Origin: Psychrobacillus sp. OK028
GTDB taxonomy: Bacteria; Bacillota; Bacilli; Bacillales_A; Planococcaceae
Length of the DNA: 64,000 nt
Direction: 5' to 3'
Assembly: GCF_900103605.1 (NCBI RefSeq)
Contig: NZ_FNHY01000002.1
Coordinates: forward strand, 124,001 to 188,000
How positions within the stretch are numbered: position 1 is the first letter of the stretch; each line of letters starts with the position of its first letter. Below, one piece after another: positions 11,030 to 19,598 of this stretch. The notes beneath the pieces were generated by a model that worked only from the letters and a program-made list of their open reading frames with translations, ran no database searches and was not told where the DNA came from. A program made the position numbers and the translations under genes.

Positions 11030-11195
11030 GCAGATTTCCGCTCCAGGCGGACGCTTTACGTGGGCACGGCTTCAATCTCCTCGTAACTGGGACTGAGGTT
11101 ACTCGTCGCAAAGACAATGGCCAAACAAAGTTCGATCAATGTCTTTCCTGTGGGGCTTGCAGCTCGTGCTGTTCCTATTGGAGTCCGCCCCCTAC
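11030..11195 (+). repeat. Dispersed intergenic repeat family I, copy A
   Basis: About 165 bp of G+C-richer DNA filling most of the pyk-fxsA gap. It aligns with 20969-21144 in the same orientation. Shared blocks are gatttccg, ggacgcttt, ctcctcg, ggttactcgtcgcaaagaca, tggccaaacaaagtt and caatgtctt. Near the ends GGCGGAC (11046-11052) pairs with GTCCGCC. The pattern is palindromic and non-coding. Nothing else is recognisable between 10963 and 11232. Confidence 0.7.
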
Positions 11196-11232
11196 GTTAG
11201 AAGCGCTTAGCTATTTCAGATAGGAAGGTGAA

Positions 11233-11628
11233 ATGATGAAATGGATTATTGGATTGTTTATATTAATCCCGGCGGTTGAATTGTATATCCTAATGCTCTC
11301 AGGTAAAACTATTGGTGTAGGTTATACATTTTTATTGATCATTGCAAGTGGTATTATTGGTGGATATCTTGCAAAAAGACAGGGTCTAAAAGCATTTCGA
11401 GAAGTTTCAGAAAGCGTTAAAAACTACCAAGCACCAGGTGAAGCTGCGATAAATGGCATTAGTATATTTGTAGGAGCTATTTTAGTAGTGCTACCAGGAT
11501 TTATATCAGATATATTAGGTTTAATGCTTTTATTTGCTCCGACTCGAAACTTGTTCAAACCATTAGTTTATAGATGGATCCGTAAGAAAATGAAAAAAGG
11601 ACAAGTTATTGTCATGAAGTCTTCGTAA
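11233..11628 (+). CDS. fxsA: FxsA family membrane protein
   Basis: 131 residues. The FxsA core is clear: residues 1-20 form the first membrane segment (MMKWIIGLFILIPAVELYIL), followed by GKTIGVGYTFLLIIASGIIGG and LAKRQGLKAF. A later GISIFVGAILVVLPGFISDILGLMLL segment and a basic cytoplasmic tail complete it. FxsA was named for suppressing phage exclusion by the F plasmid in E. coli. Its normal role is unknown. Either of two adjacent ATGs (11233, 11236) could start it behind AGGAAGGTG. The 3' end overlaps the convergent ytvI-like gene by 17 bp. Confidence 0.88.
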   Translation: MMKWIIGLFILIPAVELYILMLSGKTIGVGYTFLLIIASGIIGGYLAKRQGLKAFREVSESVKNYQAPGEAAINGISIFVGAILVVLPGFISDILGLMLLFAPTRNLFKPLVYRWIRKKMKKGQVIVMKSS

Positions 11629-12580
11629 AGCTCTCCCATTTATGGGCGAACAAATAAATAAAAGGACTAAACAAAATCCCAATAAATCCAAATATTAAAA
11701 TGGCTGCCGCGCTCAAATAAAAGACGTGGACAGCCTTTATTTGTGTTGTGGATGACCAGAGTACCGATTCGACAATATGTCTTGTTAACTGTACAAATAG
11801 ATATAAAAGCAAGACGATTGTACCAACCATGCGCATTTCCATTAAAAAAAAGTAAATAGACAAAGGAATCAGTATTAGGCCTGTACCTAAAAAAGGAATA
11901 CTATCGACTAAAGAAATTAGAAATGCATACTTAATCGGATTATGTAATCCTAATACTGATAATCCAATAGATATTAATACAAACGTTAAAATGAAAAGCT
12001 TCAATTCTACATGAATAAATTGATTTACAATCGTAGAGGATTTAAGTAATGCACGATGGCAAAGTTTGCGGGTTTTTTTAGGAAAGTAAATTAAAAACCA
12101 CTCACGGTCTTTTAAAGATTCAATTAAAGAAAAAAATAATCCAATACTAAAAAGGAATATCTCAAAAAAGTAAGAAGGAATATGTGTCACATTTATCAAT
12201 AAATCATTTAATAGTTTGTTTAGGAGTGTCTGGAATTTGCCTTCAAACAACATAAATATAGGATGGTTTTGTAATTCCATAACAGGTAATTGTACAACAT
12301 GCTCGTGTATAAATGGAATTAGAACTATTAAAGTCTGAATTAGAAAAAACAATATAGCTAAAAAACTCGCTAATATGAAAATCACTGTGAGGAGAACACT
12401 AATTAAAACTGGTATTTTGAATTTTTTATGTAACAACTGGGTTATGGGAAAAAGAAAATAACCACCAATTATTGACAAGGTGAGAGGGTAAGCGACTAAT
12501 GATATTAGTATAATTATTCCAAATGGTACCCATTGCGACAAAAAATCTTTTTTATTTAATTGTAGAGTAATCATTTTCAT
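11612..12580 (-). CDS. ytvI: YtvI-like AI-2E family transporter
   Basis: 322 residues with about seven to eight hydrophobic segments in the layout of AI-2E/PerM permeases: an N-terminal pair, a long central extramembrane stretch with amphipathic helices (FIHEHVVQLPVMELQNHPIF), then the conserved late motif YAFLISLVDSIPFLGTGLILIP. B. subtilis YtvI lies at the same site and has about 370 residues, so this one is shorter. Transported substrate is unknown; some family members move autoinducer-2 or act as Na+/H+ antiporters. It is convergent with fxsA and divergent from citZ. The second ATG (12574) is an alternative start. Confidence 0.8.
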   Translation of the reverse strand: MKMITLQLNKKDFLSQWVPFGIIILISLVAYPLTLSIIGGYFLFPITQLLHKKFKIPVLISVLLTVIFILASFLAILFFLIQTLIVLIPFIHEHVVQLPVMELQNHPIFMLFEGKFQTLLNKLLNDLLINVTHIPSYFFEIFLFSIGLFFSLIESLKDREWFLIYFPKKTRKLCHRALLKSSTIVNQFIHVELKLFILTFVLISIGLSVLGLHNPIKYAFLISLVDSIPFLGTGLILIPLSIYFFLMEMRMVGTIVLLLYLFVQLTRHIVESVLWSSTTQIKAVHVFYLSAAAILIFGFIGILFSPFIYLFAHKWESFTKTS

Positions 12581-12627
12581 CCAATCTTTTCAAATAATTA
12601 GGAGATTTAAAGATAATTTTCAATAAA

Positions 12628-12670
12628 CTTAAGCGTTTTCATTCACAAAAACGCCAAAATTGATTATACT
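12628..12670 (+). promoter_or_regulatory. citZ promoter with overlapping cre-like site
   Basis: TTCACA (12643-12648), 16-bp spacer and TATACT (12665-12670) form a good sigma-A promoter. Directly upstream, ACTTAAGCGTTTTCA (12628-12642) matches the CcpA cre consensus except at its first TG, and it forms an inverted repeat GCGTTTT/AAAACGC over the -35. Catabolite repression of citZ is established in B. subtilis; the site here is inferred. Confidence 0.6.
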
Positions 12671-12704
12671 GTTTAAGTAAGCAATGCTAAAAACATTAAT
12701 ATAT

Positions 12705-12745
12705 ACATATAATTCTTCTGTGAAATTTGGTCAGAAGTGTTATGT
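12705..12745 (+). promoter_or_regulatory. Hairpin in the citZ 5' leader
   Basis: CTTCTG-tgaaatttggt-CAGAAG, extended outward by ACATA/TATGT-type pairing with bulges. It ends about 20 bases before the citZ start and has no T-run, so it is not a terminator. In B. subtilis, aconitase binds the citZ leader RNA; equivalence is untested. Confidence 0.45.
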
Positions 12746-12764
12746 GTAAAAGGGAGACTTTGAT

Positions 12765-13880
12765 ATGACAACAACTAAAGGTTTAGAAGGAATTGTAGCG
12801 GCAGAAACGTCAATCAGTTCAATCATCGATGACACACTTACATATGTTGGATACGATATTGATGATTTAGCAAACAATGCTAGTTTCGAAGAGGTAGTGT
12901 ACTTACTTTGGCATAAACGACTTCCAAATGCTACAGAATTAGCTGAATTGAAACAACAATTAGCTGATAACATGGCTGTACCACAAGAAATTTTGAATCA
13001 TTTCAAAACATTCCCAATCCAGGAAGTTCATCCAATGACTGCTCTTAGAACGACAGTTTCTATGCTTGCATTATATGATGATGCTGCAGAAGATATGTCC
13101 GATGAGGCAAATTACTTAAAAGCTATTAAATTACAAGCAAAAATCCCAACACTAGTTACAGCTTTCTCACGTGTTCGTAAAGGACTAGAGCCTGTTGCAC
13201 CAAAATCAGACTTAAGTTATGCTGCTAACTTCTTGTACATGCTACACGGTGAATTACCAGAAGACATAGAAGTCGAAGCATTTGATAAAGCACTTGTTTT
13301 ACATGCAGACCATGAACTGAATGCATCTACATTCACTGCTCGCGTATGTGTAGCTACTCTTTCAGATATCTATTCAGGCGTAGTAGCTGCTATTGGTGCT
13401 TTAAAAGGACCTCTACATGGTGGAGCTAACGAACAAGTTATGAAAATGTTAACAGAAATCGATACACTTGAAAATGTCGATACTTATATTAAAGACAAGT
13501 TAGACAATAAAGTTAAGATTATGGGATTCGGTCACCGTGTATATAGAAAAGGAGACCCACGTGCAAAACATTTACGTGAAATGTCTAAAAAATTGACTAC
13601 ACTTAATGGTGAATCTAAACTTTATGATATGTCTATTCGTATCGAAGAAATAGTTACAGGGCAAAAGAATCTACCACCAAATGTAGATTTCTATTCTGCA
13701 TCTGTTTATCATTCTTTAAAAATAGATCATGATTTATTTACACCAATTTTTGCCGTATCACGTATTTCTGGTTGGAGCGCTCATATTCTAGAGCAATATG
13801 CAAATAACCGTTTAATTCGTCCTCGTGCAGAATATGTTGGACCTGGAATGCAAAAGTATATTCCAATTGAAGAAAGATAA
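12765..13880 (+). CDS. citZ: Citrate synthase
   Basis: 371 residues, matching B. subtilis CitZ (372). Typical motifs: HADHELNASTFTARVC in the active site at about 182-197, GALKGPLHGGANEQV at about 210-224, and IMGFGHRVYRKGDPRA at about 253-268 with a catalytic histidine. It condenses oxaloacetate with acetyl-CoA to give citrate at the entry of the TCA cycle. Ribosome binding site AAAGGGAG precedes ATG. icd follows after 83 bp with a hairpin but no terminator between them, so both are probably one transcript as in B. subtilis. Confidence 0.97.
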   Translation: MTTTKGLEGIVAAETSISSIIDDTLTYVGYDIDDLANNASFEEVVYLLWHKRLPNATELAELKQQLADNMAVPQEILNHFKTFPIQEVHPMTALRTTVSMLALYDDAAEDMSDEANYLKAIKLQAKIPTLVTAFSRVRKGLEPVAPKSDLSYAANFLYMLHGELPEDIEVEAFDKALVLHADHELNASTFTARVCVATLSDIYSGVVAAIGALKGPLHGGANEQVMKMLTEIDTLENVDTYIKDKLDNKVKIMGFGHRVYRKGDPRAKHLREMSKKLTTLNGESKLYDMSIRIEEIVTGQKNLPPNVDFYSASVYHSLKIDHDLFTPIFAVSRISGWSAHILEQYANNRLIRPRAEYVGPGMQKYIPIEER

Positions 13881-13900
13881 TAGTAGTATTATCTTAGTAG

Positions 13901-13936
13901 ATAGGGCTTAAACACTTCCCGTGTTTACTGCCCTAT
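13901..13936 (+). other. Intercistronic hairpin between citZ and icd
   Basis: Nested stem ATAGGGC ... GCCCTAT enclosing AAACAC-ttccc-GTGTTT. It is followed by mixed sequence, not a T-run, so it is more likely an mRNA-stability or processing element than a terminator (inference). Confidence 0.5.
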
Positions 13937-13963
13937 GATTATGATGGTAGGAGGAAAAAACAA

Positions 13964-15229
13964 ATGACAACAGGTAAAATTACAGTAGAAAATGGTGTAC
14001 TTAACGTACCAAACACAGCAGTAATTCCATTCATCGAAGGTGACGGAACTGGTCCGGATATCTGGGCTGCAGCATCACGTGTATTAGAAGCTTCAGTAGA
14101 AAAAGCTTATAATGGTGAAAAGAAGATTGAATGGAAAGAAGTTCTTGCTGGTCAAAAAGCATTCGATAAAACTGGTGAATGGTTACCTCAAGAAACTTTA
14201 GATGTTATTAATGAGTACTTAATCGCTATTAAAGGACCTCTTACAACGCCAATCGGTGGGGGAATTCGTTCTTTAAACGTAGCTTTACGTCAAGAGCTTG
14301 ATCTATATACTTGCCTACGTCCAGTTCGCTACTTCACTGGTGTTCCATCTCCAGTTAAACGTCCTGAAGATACAGATATGGTTATTTTCCGTGAAAATAC
14401 AGAAGATATCTATGCAGGTATTGAGTATGCTAAAGGTACTGATAATGCGAAAAAACTAATCGACTTCCTACAAACAGAATTCGGAGTGAAAAATATTCGT
14501 TTCCCAGAAACTTCAGGTATCGGTATTAAACCAATTTCTGAAGAAGGTACAAAACGTTTAGTTCGTGCTGCTCTTAACTATATTATTAAAGAAGGTCGTA
14601 CTTCTTTAACATTAGTTCATAAAGGAAATATCATGAAATTCACTGAAGGTGCTTTCAAAACTTGGGGTTACGAAGTAGCAGAACAAGAATTTGGTGATAA
14701 AGTATTTACTTGGAACCAATATGATCAAATTAAAGAAGAGCAAGGAGCAGAAGCAGCTGATAAAGCACAAGCTGATGCACTTGCAGACGGCAAAATTCTA
14801 GTAAAAGATTCGATTGCAGATATCTTCTTACAACAAATTTTAACTCGTCCAAAAGAGTTTGATGTAGTAGCTACAATGAACTTAAATGGAGATTATATTT
14901 CTGATGCACTTGCTGCACAAGTTGGTGGTATTGGTATCGCTCCAGGAGCTAACATTAACTATGTAACTGGACATGCTATTTTCGAAGCTACACATGGTAC
15001 AGCTCCTAAATATGCTGGTTTAGACAAAGTTAACCCATCTTCTGTAATTCTTTCAGGAGTATTGATGTTAGAACATTTAGGTTGGAATGAAGCTGCTAAA
15101 CTTATCATGGATTCAATGGAGAAATCTATTGCTTCTAAAGTGGTGACTTATGACTTCGCTCGCTTAATGGATGGTGCAACTGAAGTTAAATGTTCTGAAT
15201 TCGCTGATGAACTTATTAAAAACATGTAA
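13964..15229 (+). CDS. icd: Isocitrate dehydrogenase (NADP+)
   Basis: 421 residues (B. subtilis Icd 423). Motifs: [14 protein letters not shown] near the N-terminus, [18 protein letters not shown] with the substrate-binding serine, [28 protein letters not shown], and [19 protein letters not shown] at the cofactor site. The insert [19 protein letters not shown] is rich in Ala and acidic residues, as in Bacillus homologues. It converts isocitrate to 2-oxoglutarate with CO2 and NADPH. Strong AGGAGGAAAAAAC precedes the ATG. A terminator separates it from mdh. Confidence 0.97.
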   Translation: MTTGKITVENGVLNVPNTAVIPFIEGDGTGPDIWAAASRVLEASVEKAYNGEKKIEWKEVLAGQKAFDKTGEWLPQETLDVINEYLIAIKGPLTTPIGGGIRSLNVALRQELDLYTCLRPVRYFTGVPSPVKRPEDTDMVIFRENTEDIYAGIEYAKGTDNAKKLIDFLQTEFGVKNIRFPETSGIGIKPISEEGTKRLVRAALNYIIKEGRTSLTLVHKGNIMKFTEGAFKTWGYEVAEQEFGDKVFTWNQYDQIKEEQGAEAADKAQADALADGKILVKDSIADIFLQQILTRPKEFDVVATMNLNGDYISDALAAQVGGIGIAPGANINYVTGHAIFEATHGTAPKYAGLDKVNPSSVILSGVLMLEHLGWNEAAKLIMDSMEKSIASKVVTYDFARLMDGATEVKCSEFADELIKNM

Positions 15230-15252
15230 TATAAAACTGAATTTTGGTTTTT

Positions 15253-15280
15253 AAGGAAGGGAATTTTCCCTTCCTTTTCT
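15253..15280 (+). terminator. Terminator after icd
   Basis: AAGGAAGGGAA paired with TTCCCTTCCTT across a very short loop, followed by TTCTT. Confidence 0.85.
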
Positions 15281-15315
15281 TATAAAAATAAAAGTGTGTT
15301 TTAACTAATTATTTG

Positions 15316-15385
15316 TCTAGCTTCAGTCGCCAGCAACACGAGCGCTTCAAACTTGTTGAAAAGGCAAAAAGCGCCTTTTGCTTCG
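15316..15385 (+). repeat. Dispersed intergenic repeat family II, copy 2
   Basis: Aligns in inverse orientation with 949-1020 (gtctagcttcag-cgcc, cgcttcaaacttg, gcgccttttgc). It includes a small hairpin AAAAGGC-aaaaagc-GCCTTTT. It lies between the icd terminator and mdh, so mdh transcription may start upstream of or inside it; no clear promoter was seen. Confidence 0.5.
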
Positions 15386-15451
15386 AGTCTCCCAGCGTTT
15401 TTCATTGCAATATGGCGTCTGCCGCTTTTCTTACAAAAGGAGAGTTTTCTA

Positions 15452-16390
15452 ATGACATTGAACAGAAGTAAAATCTCAGTAATTGGTGGCGGATTTACAG
15501 GTGCAACAACGGCTTTTCTACTTGCTCAAAAGGAACTTGGTGATATTGTATTAGTTGACATTCCACAAGCAGAAAATGCTACAAAAGGTAAGGCTTTGGA
15601 TATGGCACAAGCTGGACCGGTACAAGGGTTTGACGCTGATATCATTGGTACTTCTAATTATGAAGATACGAAGGACTCTGATTTAGTAATTATCACTGCT
15701 GGAATTGCACGTAAACCAGGAATGAGCCGTGACGATTTAGTTCAAACAAACCAAAAAGTGATGAAATCTGTTACATCTGAAATTGTTAAATATTCTCCAA
15801 ACACTACAATCTTAGTATTAACAAACCCAGTTGACGCGATGACTTATACAGTTTATAAGGAATCTGGATTACCTAAAGAGCGTGTTATCGGACAATCAGG
15901 AGTACTTGATACCGCACGTTTCCGTACGTTTGTTGCCAAAGAACTTAACCTTTCCGTTAAAGATGTAACTGGTTTTGTTCTTGGTGGACATGGTGACGAT
16001 ATGGTGCCACTAGTTAGATATTCTTACGCTGGAGGAATTCCTTTAGAAACTCTGATTGACTCGGATCGTTTAGAAGAAATAGTAGACCGCACTCGTAAGG
16101 GTGGAGCTGAAATAGTGAATCTTCTAGGTAATGGTTCTGCTTACTATGCTCCAGCTGCTTCTTTAGTCGAAATGGCTGAAGCTATTCTGAAGGACCAAAA
16201 ACGAGTATTACCATCTATCGCATATTTAGAAGGCGAGTATGGTATGGATGGAATTTACCTTGGTGTTCCTACAATACTTGGTGCTGGTGGTATTGAGAAG
16301 ATTATTGAACTAGAGTTAACAGAAGATGAGAAAGCATTATTAAATAAATCAGCTGATGCAGTCAAAACTGTGATGAAAGTTTTAGCTTAA
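15452..16390 (+). CDS. mdh: Malate dehydrogenase
   Basis: 312 residues, the same as B. subtilis Mdh. N-terminal Rossmann motif [17 protein letters not shown], then [32 protein letters not shown], the [11 protein letters not shown] loop and [12 protein letters not shown]. Catalytic histidine lies in [15 protein letters not shown]-like NAD-dependent enzyme that interconverts malate and oxaloacetate. The frame is open upstream to 15353, but the ATG at 15452 has AAAAGGAGAG at proper distance and matches the family N-terminus, so the upstream part (inside a repeat) is not coding. Confidence 0.97.
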   Translation: MTLNRSKISVIGGGFTGATTAFLLAQKELGDIVLVDIPQAENATKGKALDMAQAGPVQGFDADIIGTSNYEDTKDSDLVIITAGIARKPGMSRDDLVQTNQKVMKSVTSEIVKYSPNTTILVLTNPVDAMTYTVYKESGLPKERVIGQSGVLDTARFRTFVAKELNLSVKDVTGFVLGGHGDDMVPLVRYSYAGGIPLETLIDSDRLEEIVDRTRKGGAEIVNLLGNGSAYYAPAASLVEMAEAILKDQKRVLPSIAYLEGEYGMDGIYLGVPTILGAGGIEKIIELELTEDEKALLNKSADAVKTVMKVLA

Positions 16391-16405
16391 CTATTAGGTG
16401 AGATC

Positions 16406-16436
16406 AATCGAGTGGGGAAACCTACTCGATTTTTTA
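16406..16436 (+). terminator. Terminator after mdh
   Basis: AATCGAGT ... ACTCGATT with an inner GG/CC pair, followed by TTTTT. Confidence 0.85.
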
Positions 16437-16501
16437 AATGAAAAGAAAGTATAAAAATGTCCTATTCACAGTTGCTTGAAGGAAATAGTAGGAATGAAAA
16501 A

Positions 16502-16720
16502 TACTACTGGTTTTCCGTTTCTGTTTGAGCGTTTCACGGGGGCAGCGATGAGCTATTACCGTCGAAATTGAATTCTATTCAGATGCTTAACATTGATCCA
16601 AGGCAAAGAGTGCCACAACGAGATCGCAATTTTAGAGATTAACTTAAAATTACTTATAATTTTTCTTCAAAGAAAAATGCTATTCAATAATTGAGCCAAG
16701 CAGAAGTAAAGCCTCCGCCC
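16502..16720 (+). repeat. Decayed copy C of repeat family I
   Basis: 16510-16552 (ttttccgtttctg, gagcgtttcacgggggc, gatgagc) aligns with the left end of copies A and B, and gcctccgccc near 16711 resembles their right end. The middle is scrambled. The rest of 16437-16839 shows no gene; it holds short inverted repeats and the promoter at its right end. Confidence 0.45.
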
Positions 16721-16777
16721 TGAACGAAAATCAATATTGATCGAATTTCACTATTTAATACAGGTCCTATCATCATC

Positions 16778-16807
16778 TTGCACATTGCTTGAGTTTATTG
16801 TTAATAT
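16778..16807 (+). promoter_or_regulatory. Putative promoter of the MaoC-like/phoPR unit
   Basis: TTGCAC (16778-16783), 18-bp spacer and TAATAT (16802-16807), about 33 bp before the start codon. No Pho-box array was found here on the plus strand. Confidence 0.4.
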
Positions 16808-16839
16808 AGAGTTAGCTATTAGTTAGGGGGAGAAACTTA

Positions 16840-17289
16840 TTGTTATTAGGGAAAACTCGTAAAATAGGTAGACATATTCAAGAAATTGAGACTGGCGAAA
16901 AATTAACAGTAACTGAAAAAATAGAGGACAAAGACTTGTTGCTTTATCTTGGGCTAACGAATGACAATAATCCTTTATATATTCAACATGATTTTGCAGC
17001 CAAGACTCAATATGAAAAACCTATCGTGCCGTCAATTATGTTAACGGGTATTATTACATCCGCTATATCAAAATATTTGCCGGGTCCTGGATCACATATA
17101 ACAAAACAGTTTGTTAGCTTTCCAACACCAACCTACCATTACTCAATAGTTGAATTTACATTAGAAATAAAAGAAGTAAATGTACAGTTAAACAATATTA
17201 TCATTTCAGTCCTTGCTAAAAACGATCAAAATGAAATAGTTGTGGATGGCCAATTTTATGTAACGCCACCACTCAAAGAAAAGTTATAA
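16840..17289 (+). CDS. MaoC-like hotdog dehydratase/thioesterase-type protein
   Basis: 149 residues. The MaoC-like (R)-enoyl-CoA hydratase region is visible as YLGLTNDNNPLYIQHDFAAK, in which the Asp and the later His match the family's hydratase dyad in spirit, followed by YEKPIVPSIMLTGIIT. This suggests action on a 2-enoyl-CoA or acyl-carrier intermediate; the substrate is unknown and catalysis is not certain. It starts with TTG behind AGGGGGAG. phoP follows after 58 bp without a terminator, so it may share the phoPR transcript. A gene of this kind before phoP is not found in B. subtilis. Confidence 0.75.
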   Translation: MLLGKTRKIGRHIQEIETGEKLTVTEKIEDKDLLLYLGLTNDNNPLYIQHDFAAKTQYEKPIVPSIMLTGIITSAISKYLPGPGSHITKQFVSFPTPTYHYSIVEFTLEIKEVNVQLNNIIISVLAKNDQNEIVVDGQFYVTPPLKEKL

Positions 17290-17347
17290 CGTTGTTGCTA
17301 ACATCGATTTGGAATGGGGGTTTCAAATCAACCTTGGAGGCCAAAAA

Positions 17348-18055
17348 ATGAGAAAAGTATTAGTAGTGGATGATGAAAGCTCTATTGTAACGCTATTAAA
17401 ATATAATTTAGAGGAAGCTGGCTTTGAAGTCATTACTGCAAGTGACGGCTTAGAGGGGCTCAATAAAGCATTAGAAGAAAAGCCAGAGGTTATTGTACTA
17501 GATTGGATGCTACCGAAAATGGACGGCATGGAAGTTTGTAAAGAGCTTCGTTTAAAGAAAATCCAAATTCCTATAATAATGTTAACTGCAAAAGATGAGG
17601 AATTCGATAAAGTGTTAGGGCTCGAACTAGGTGCTGATGATTATATGACAAAGCCATTCAGTCCAAGAGAAGTTACTGCAAGGGTAAAAGCAATGATTCG
17701 TCGTTCTGGTATTTCTACTGATCAAAAGCCGGAGAAAACGAAAGAAGAGACATATACATTTGGTCCCCTTGAAGTTTTCCCAGAACGTTTTGAAGTGCTT
17801 TTAAACAACGAAGTAATCGAGTTTACACCAAAAGAATTTGAGTTACTCGTGTATTTAATAGAAAATAAAAATAGAGTACTGACTCGAGATCAGCTATTAA
17901 GTGCGGTATGGAATTATGATTTTGCCGGAGACACTCGTATTGTGGATGTCCATATTAGCCATTTACGTGACAAGATTGAAGTAAATAGTAGGAAGCCAAC
18001 TTTCATCAAAACAATTAGAGGACTAGGATACAAGTTTGAGGAGCCAAAGAGCTAA
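17348..18055 (+). CDS. phoP: Phosphate-response regulator PhoP
   Basis: 235 residues, OmpR family. Receiver domain 1-120 with acidic pocket D8-D9, phosphoacceptor D52 in LDWMLPKMDG, and the switch residues T in IIMLTAKDE and K in YMTKPFSPRE. The C-terminal winged helix includes PKEFELLVYLIENKNRVLTR and TRIVDVHISHLRDKIE. PhoP controls phosphate-starvation genes and teichoic acid synthesis. The ATG at 17348 is chosen because TTGGAGG precedes it; the longer frame from 17309 would translate that ribosome binding site. The stop overlaps the phoR start (TAATG). Confidence 0.95.
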   Translation: MRKVLVVDDESSIVTLLKYNLEEAGFEVITASDGLEGLNKALEEKPEVIVLDWMLPKMDGMEVCKELRLKKIQIPIIMLTAKDEEFDKVLGLELGADDYMTKPFSPREVTARVKAMIRRSGISTDQKPEKTKEETYTFGPLEVFPERFEVLLNNEVIEFTPKEFELLVYLIENKNRVLTRDQLLSAVWNYDFAGDTRIVDVHISHLRDKIEVNSRKPTFIKTIRGLGYKFEEPKS

Positions 18056-19587
18056 TGAAATCATTTCATTACAAACTTTTTAGAACTTATTCGATTATGA
18101 TAGGGTTAATATTAGCTTGTCTAGGATTAGTACTTGGACAGCTTTTTCCTATTTACGTTAAAAACTCTTCTGAAAAAGTCATCAATACAAAAATAGATGA
18201 AGTTTCTAACTACATAAGCTCTACGGGACTCACAACAGATGAACAAAAGGATATTACTTCGATGTTAGATGCCTCTTTCTCTAATTCGCATTTAATTGAA
18301 CCTCATTCCTTATGGTTGTTTTTATTTATTATTTTGAGTATTTCTTTTCTTGTTTCACTAATTTTGGGGACGAGTATTTTCAAAAAGTATGCACAGCCAA
18401 TTGAACATCTCACAGAAACAGCAATGGAATTAGCGAGAGGGAATTATCGGATTCGAGCATTTGAGGATGATTTTTCTGGAATGTCGAAGCTAAGTAACTC
18501 TATTAATATACTTGCACGAAATTTGCATGATATATCCGTGATGAGAGAAACGGAAAAAGAACGATTAAAAACTTTAATCGAGAATATGGGAAGTGCTCTC
18601 ATTATGATGGATCGTAACGGATATATTACGATTGTGAATCGTTCGTTTCTTAAGCAGCTTACAATTTCATTCGAGGATGTTGACGGAAAGTTATTCAAAA
18701 AAATTGGACTTCCCAAAAAGATTGAGGCTTTCATTGATCAGCTATTTTTGACAGAGGCAGCTAGTCGGGAGCAAATATCCATCAAGAAAAACCTACATAC
18801 TTATTATATGGATGCTTATGGGGCTCCTGTAATTGGGGAACATGGTAAATGGCTTGGTATAGTAGTAGTCATGCATGATATTACGGAACTTGTAAAACTG
18901 GAGCAAGTCAGAAAAGATTTTGTAGCGAATGTTTCGCACGAATTAAAAACTCCTGTTACTAGTATAAAAGGATTTTCAGAAACGCTATTATATGGTGCAT
19001 ATAAAAATGAAGATACATTGCTTTCATTTCTGGAGATTATTCACAAAGAAAGTAATAGACTGCAAATGCTCATTAATGATTTATTGGACCTTTCCAAAGT
19101 GGAGCAGGTAGGGTATGAGATGAATTTACAAAAGGTCAACTTGTTGGAAGTAGTTGAACGTAGTAAAGAAATGACGAACCATATTGTGGAAGAGAAAAAT
19201 ATGCGTATTGAAACGATATATGAAGAACCAATCTATGTATTGGGCGATTTAAATCGTTTAATCCAAATCACGATGAATTTATTGATGAATGCACTTACTT
19301 ACTCCCCTGAGGAAAAAACGGTGACTATATCTATTGATCAAAACGAAAAGTGTGGAATATTGCGTATACAGGATGAAGGAATTGGAATAGCCAAAGAAGA
19401 GATTAACCGGGTATTCGAGCGTTTTTACCGAGTGGATAGAGCGAGAAGCAGAAACTCAGGAGGAACTGGTCTTGGTTTAGCAATTGTGAAGCACTTAGTG
19501 GAAGCCCATCACGGGTTACTAGAAGTTGAAAGCGAAGTAGGAAAAGGTACTGTTTTTACTGTATCGATTCCACTTGTTAAAAGATAA
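18055..19587 (+). CDS. phoR: Sensor histidine kinase PhoR
   Basis: 510 residues; B. subtilis PhoR has 579. Order seen: membrane segment about 10-32, an outside loop of only about 50 residues, membrane segment about 85-106, HAMP, PAS (about 165-275), HisKA with FVANVSHELKTPVTSIKGF and phosphorylated H295, and HATPase with N box NLLMNALTYSPEEK, G1 DEGIGIAKEE and G2 GGTGLGLAIVKHL. It partners PhoP. The short outside loop cannot hold the larger fold of B. subtilis PhoR, so sensing probably rests on the membrane or the PAS domain. It overlaps phoP and is followed by an ATP-grasp gene. Confidence 0.94.
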   Translation: MKSFHYKLFRTYSIMIGLILACLGLVLGQLFPIYVKNSSEKVINTKIDEVSNYISSTGLTTDEQKDITSMLDASFSNSHLIEPHSLWLFLFIILSISFLVSLILGTSIFKKYAQPIEHLTETAMELARGNYRIRAFEDDFSGMSKLSNSINILARNLHDISVMRETEKERLKTLIENMGSALIMMDRNGYITIVNRSFLKQLTISFEDVDGKLFKKIGLPKKIEAFIDQLFLTEAASREQISIKKNLHTYYMDAYGAPVIGEHGKWLGIVVVMHDITELVKLEQVRKDFVANVSHELKTPVTSIKGFSETLLYGAYKNEDTLLSFLEIIHKESNRLQMLINDLLDLSKVEQVGYEMNLQKVNLLEVVERSKEMTNHIVEEKNMRIETIYEEPIYVLGDLNRLIQITMNLLMNALTYSPEEKTVTISIDQNEKCGILRIQDEGIGIAKEEINRVFERFYRVDRARSRNSGGTGLGLAIVKHLVEAHHGLLEVESEVGKGTVFTVSIPLVKR

Positions 19588-19598
19588 CGGAGGTCTTT

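Noticed and set aside
15353-15451. N-terminal extension of malate dehydrogenase
   Set aside because: It translates repeat family II and lacks a ribosome binding site, while the ATG at 15452 has a strong one and matches the family start.
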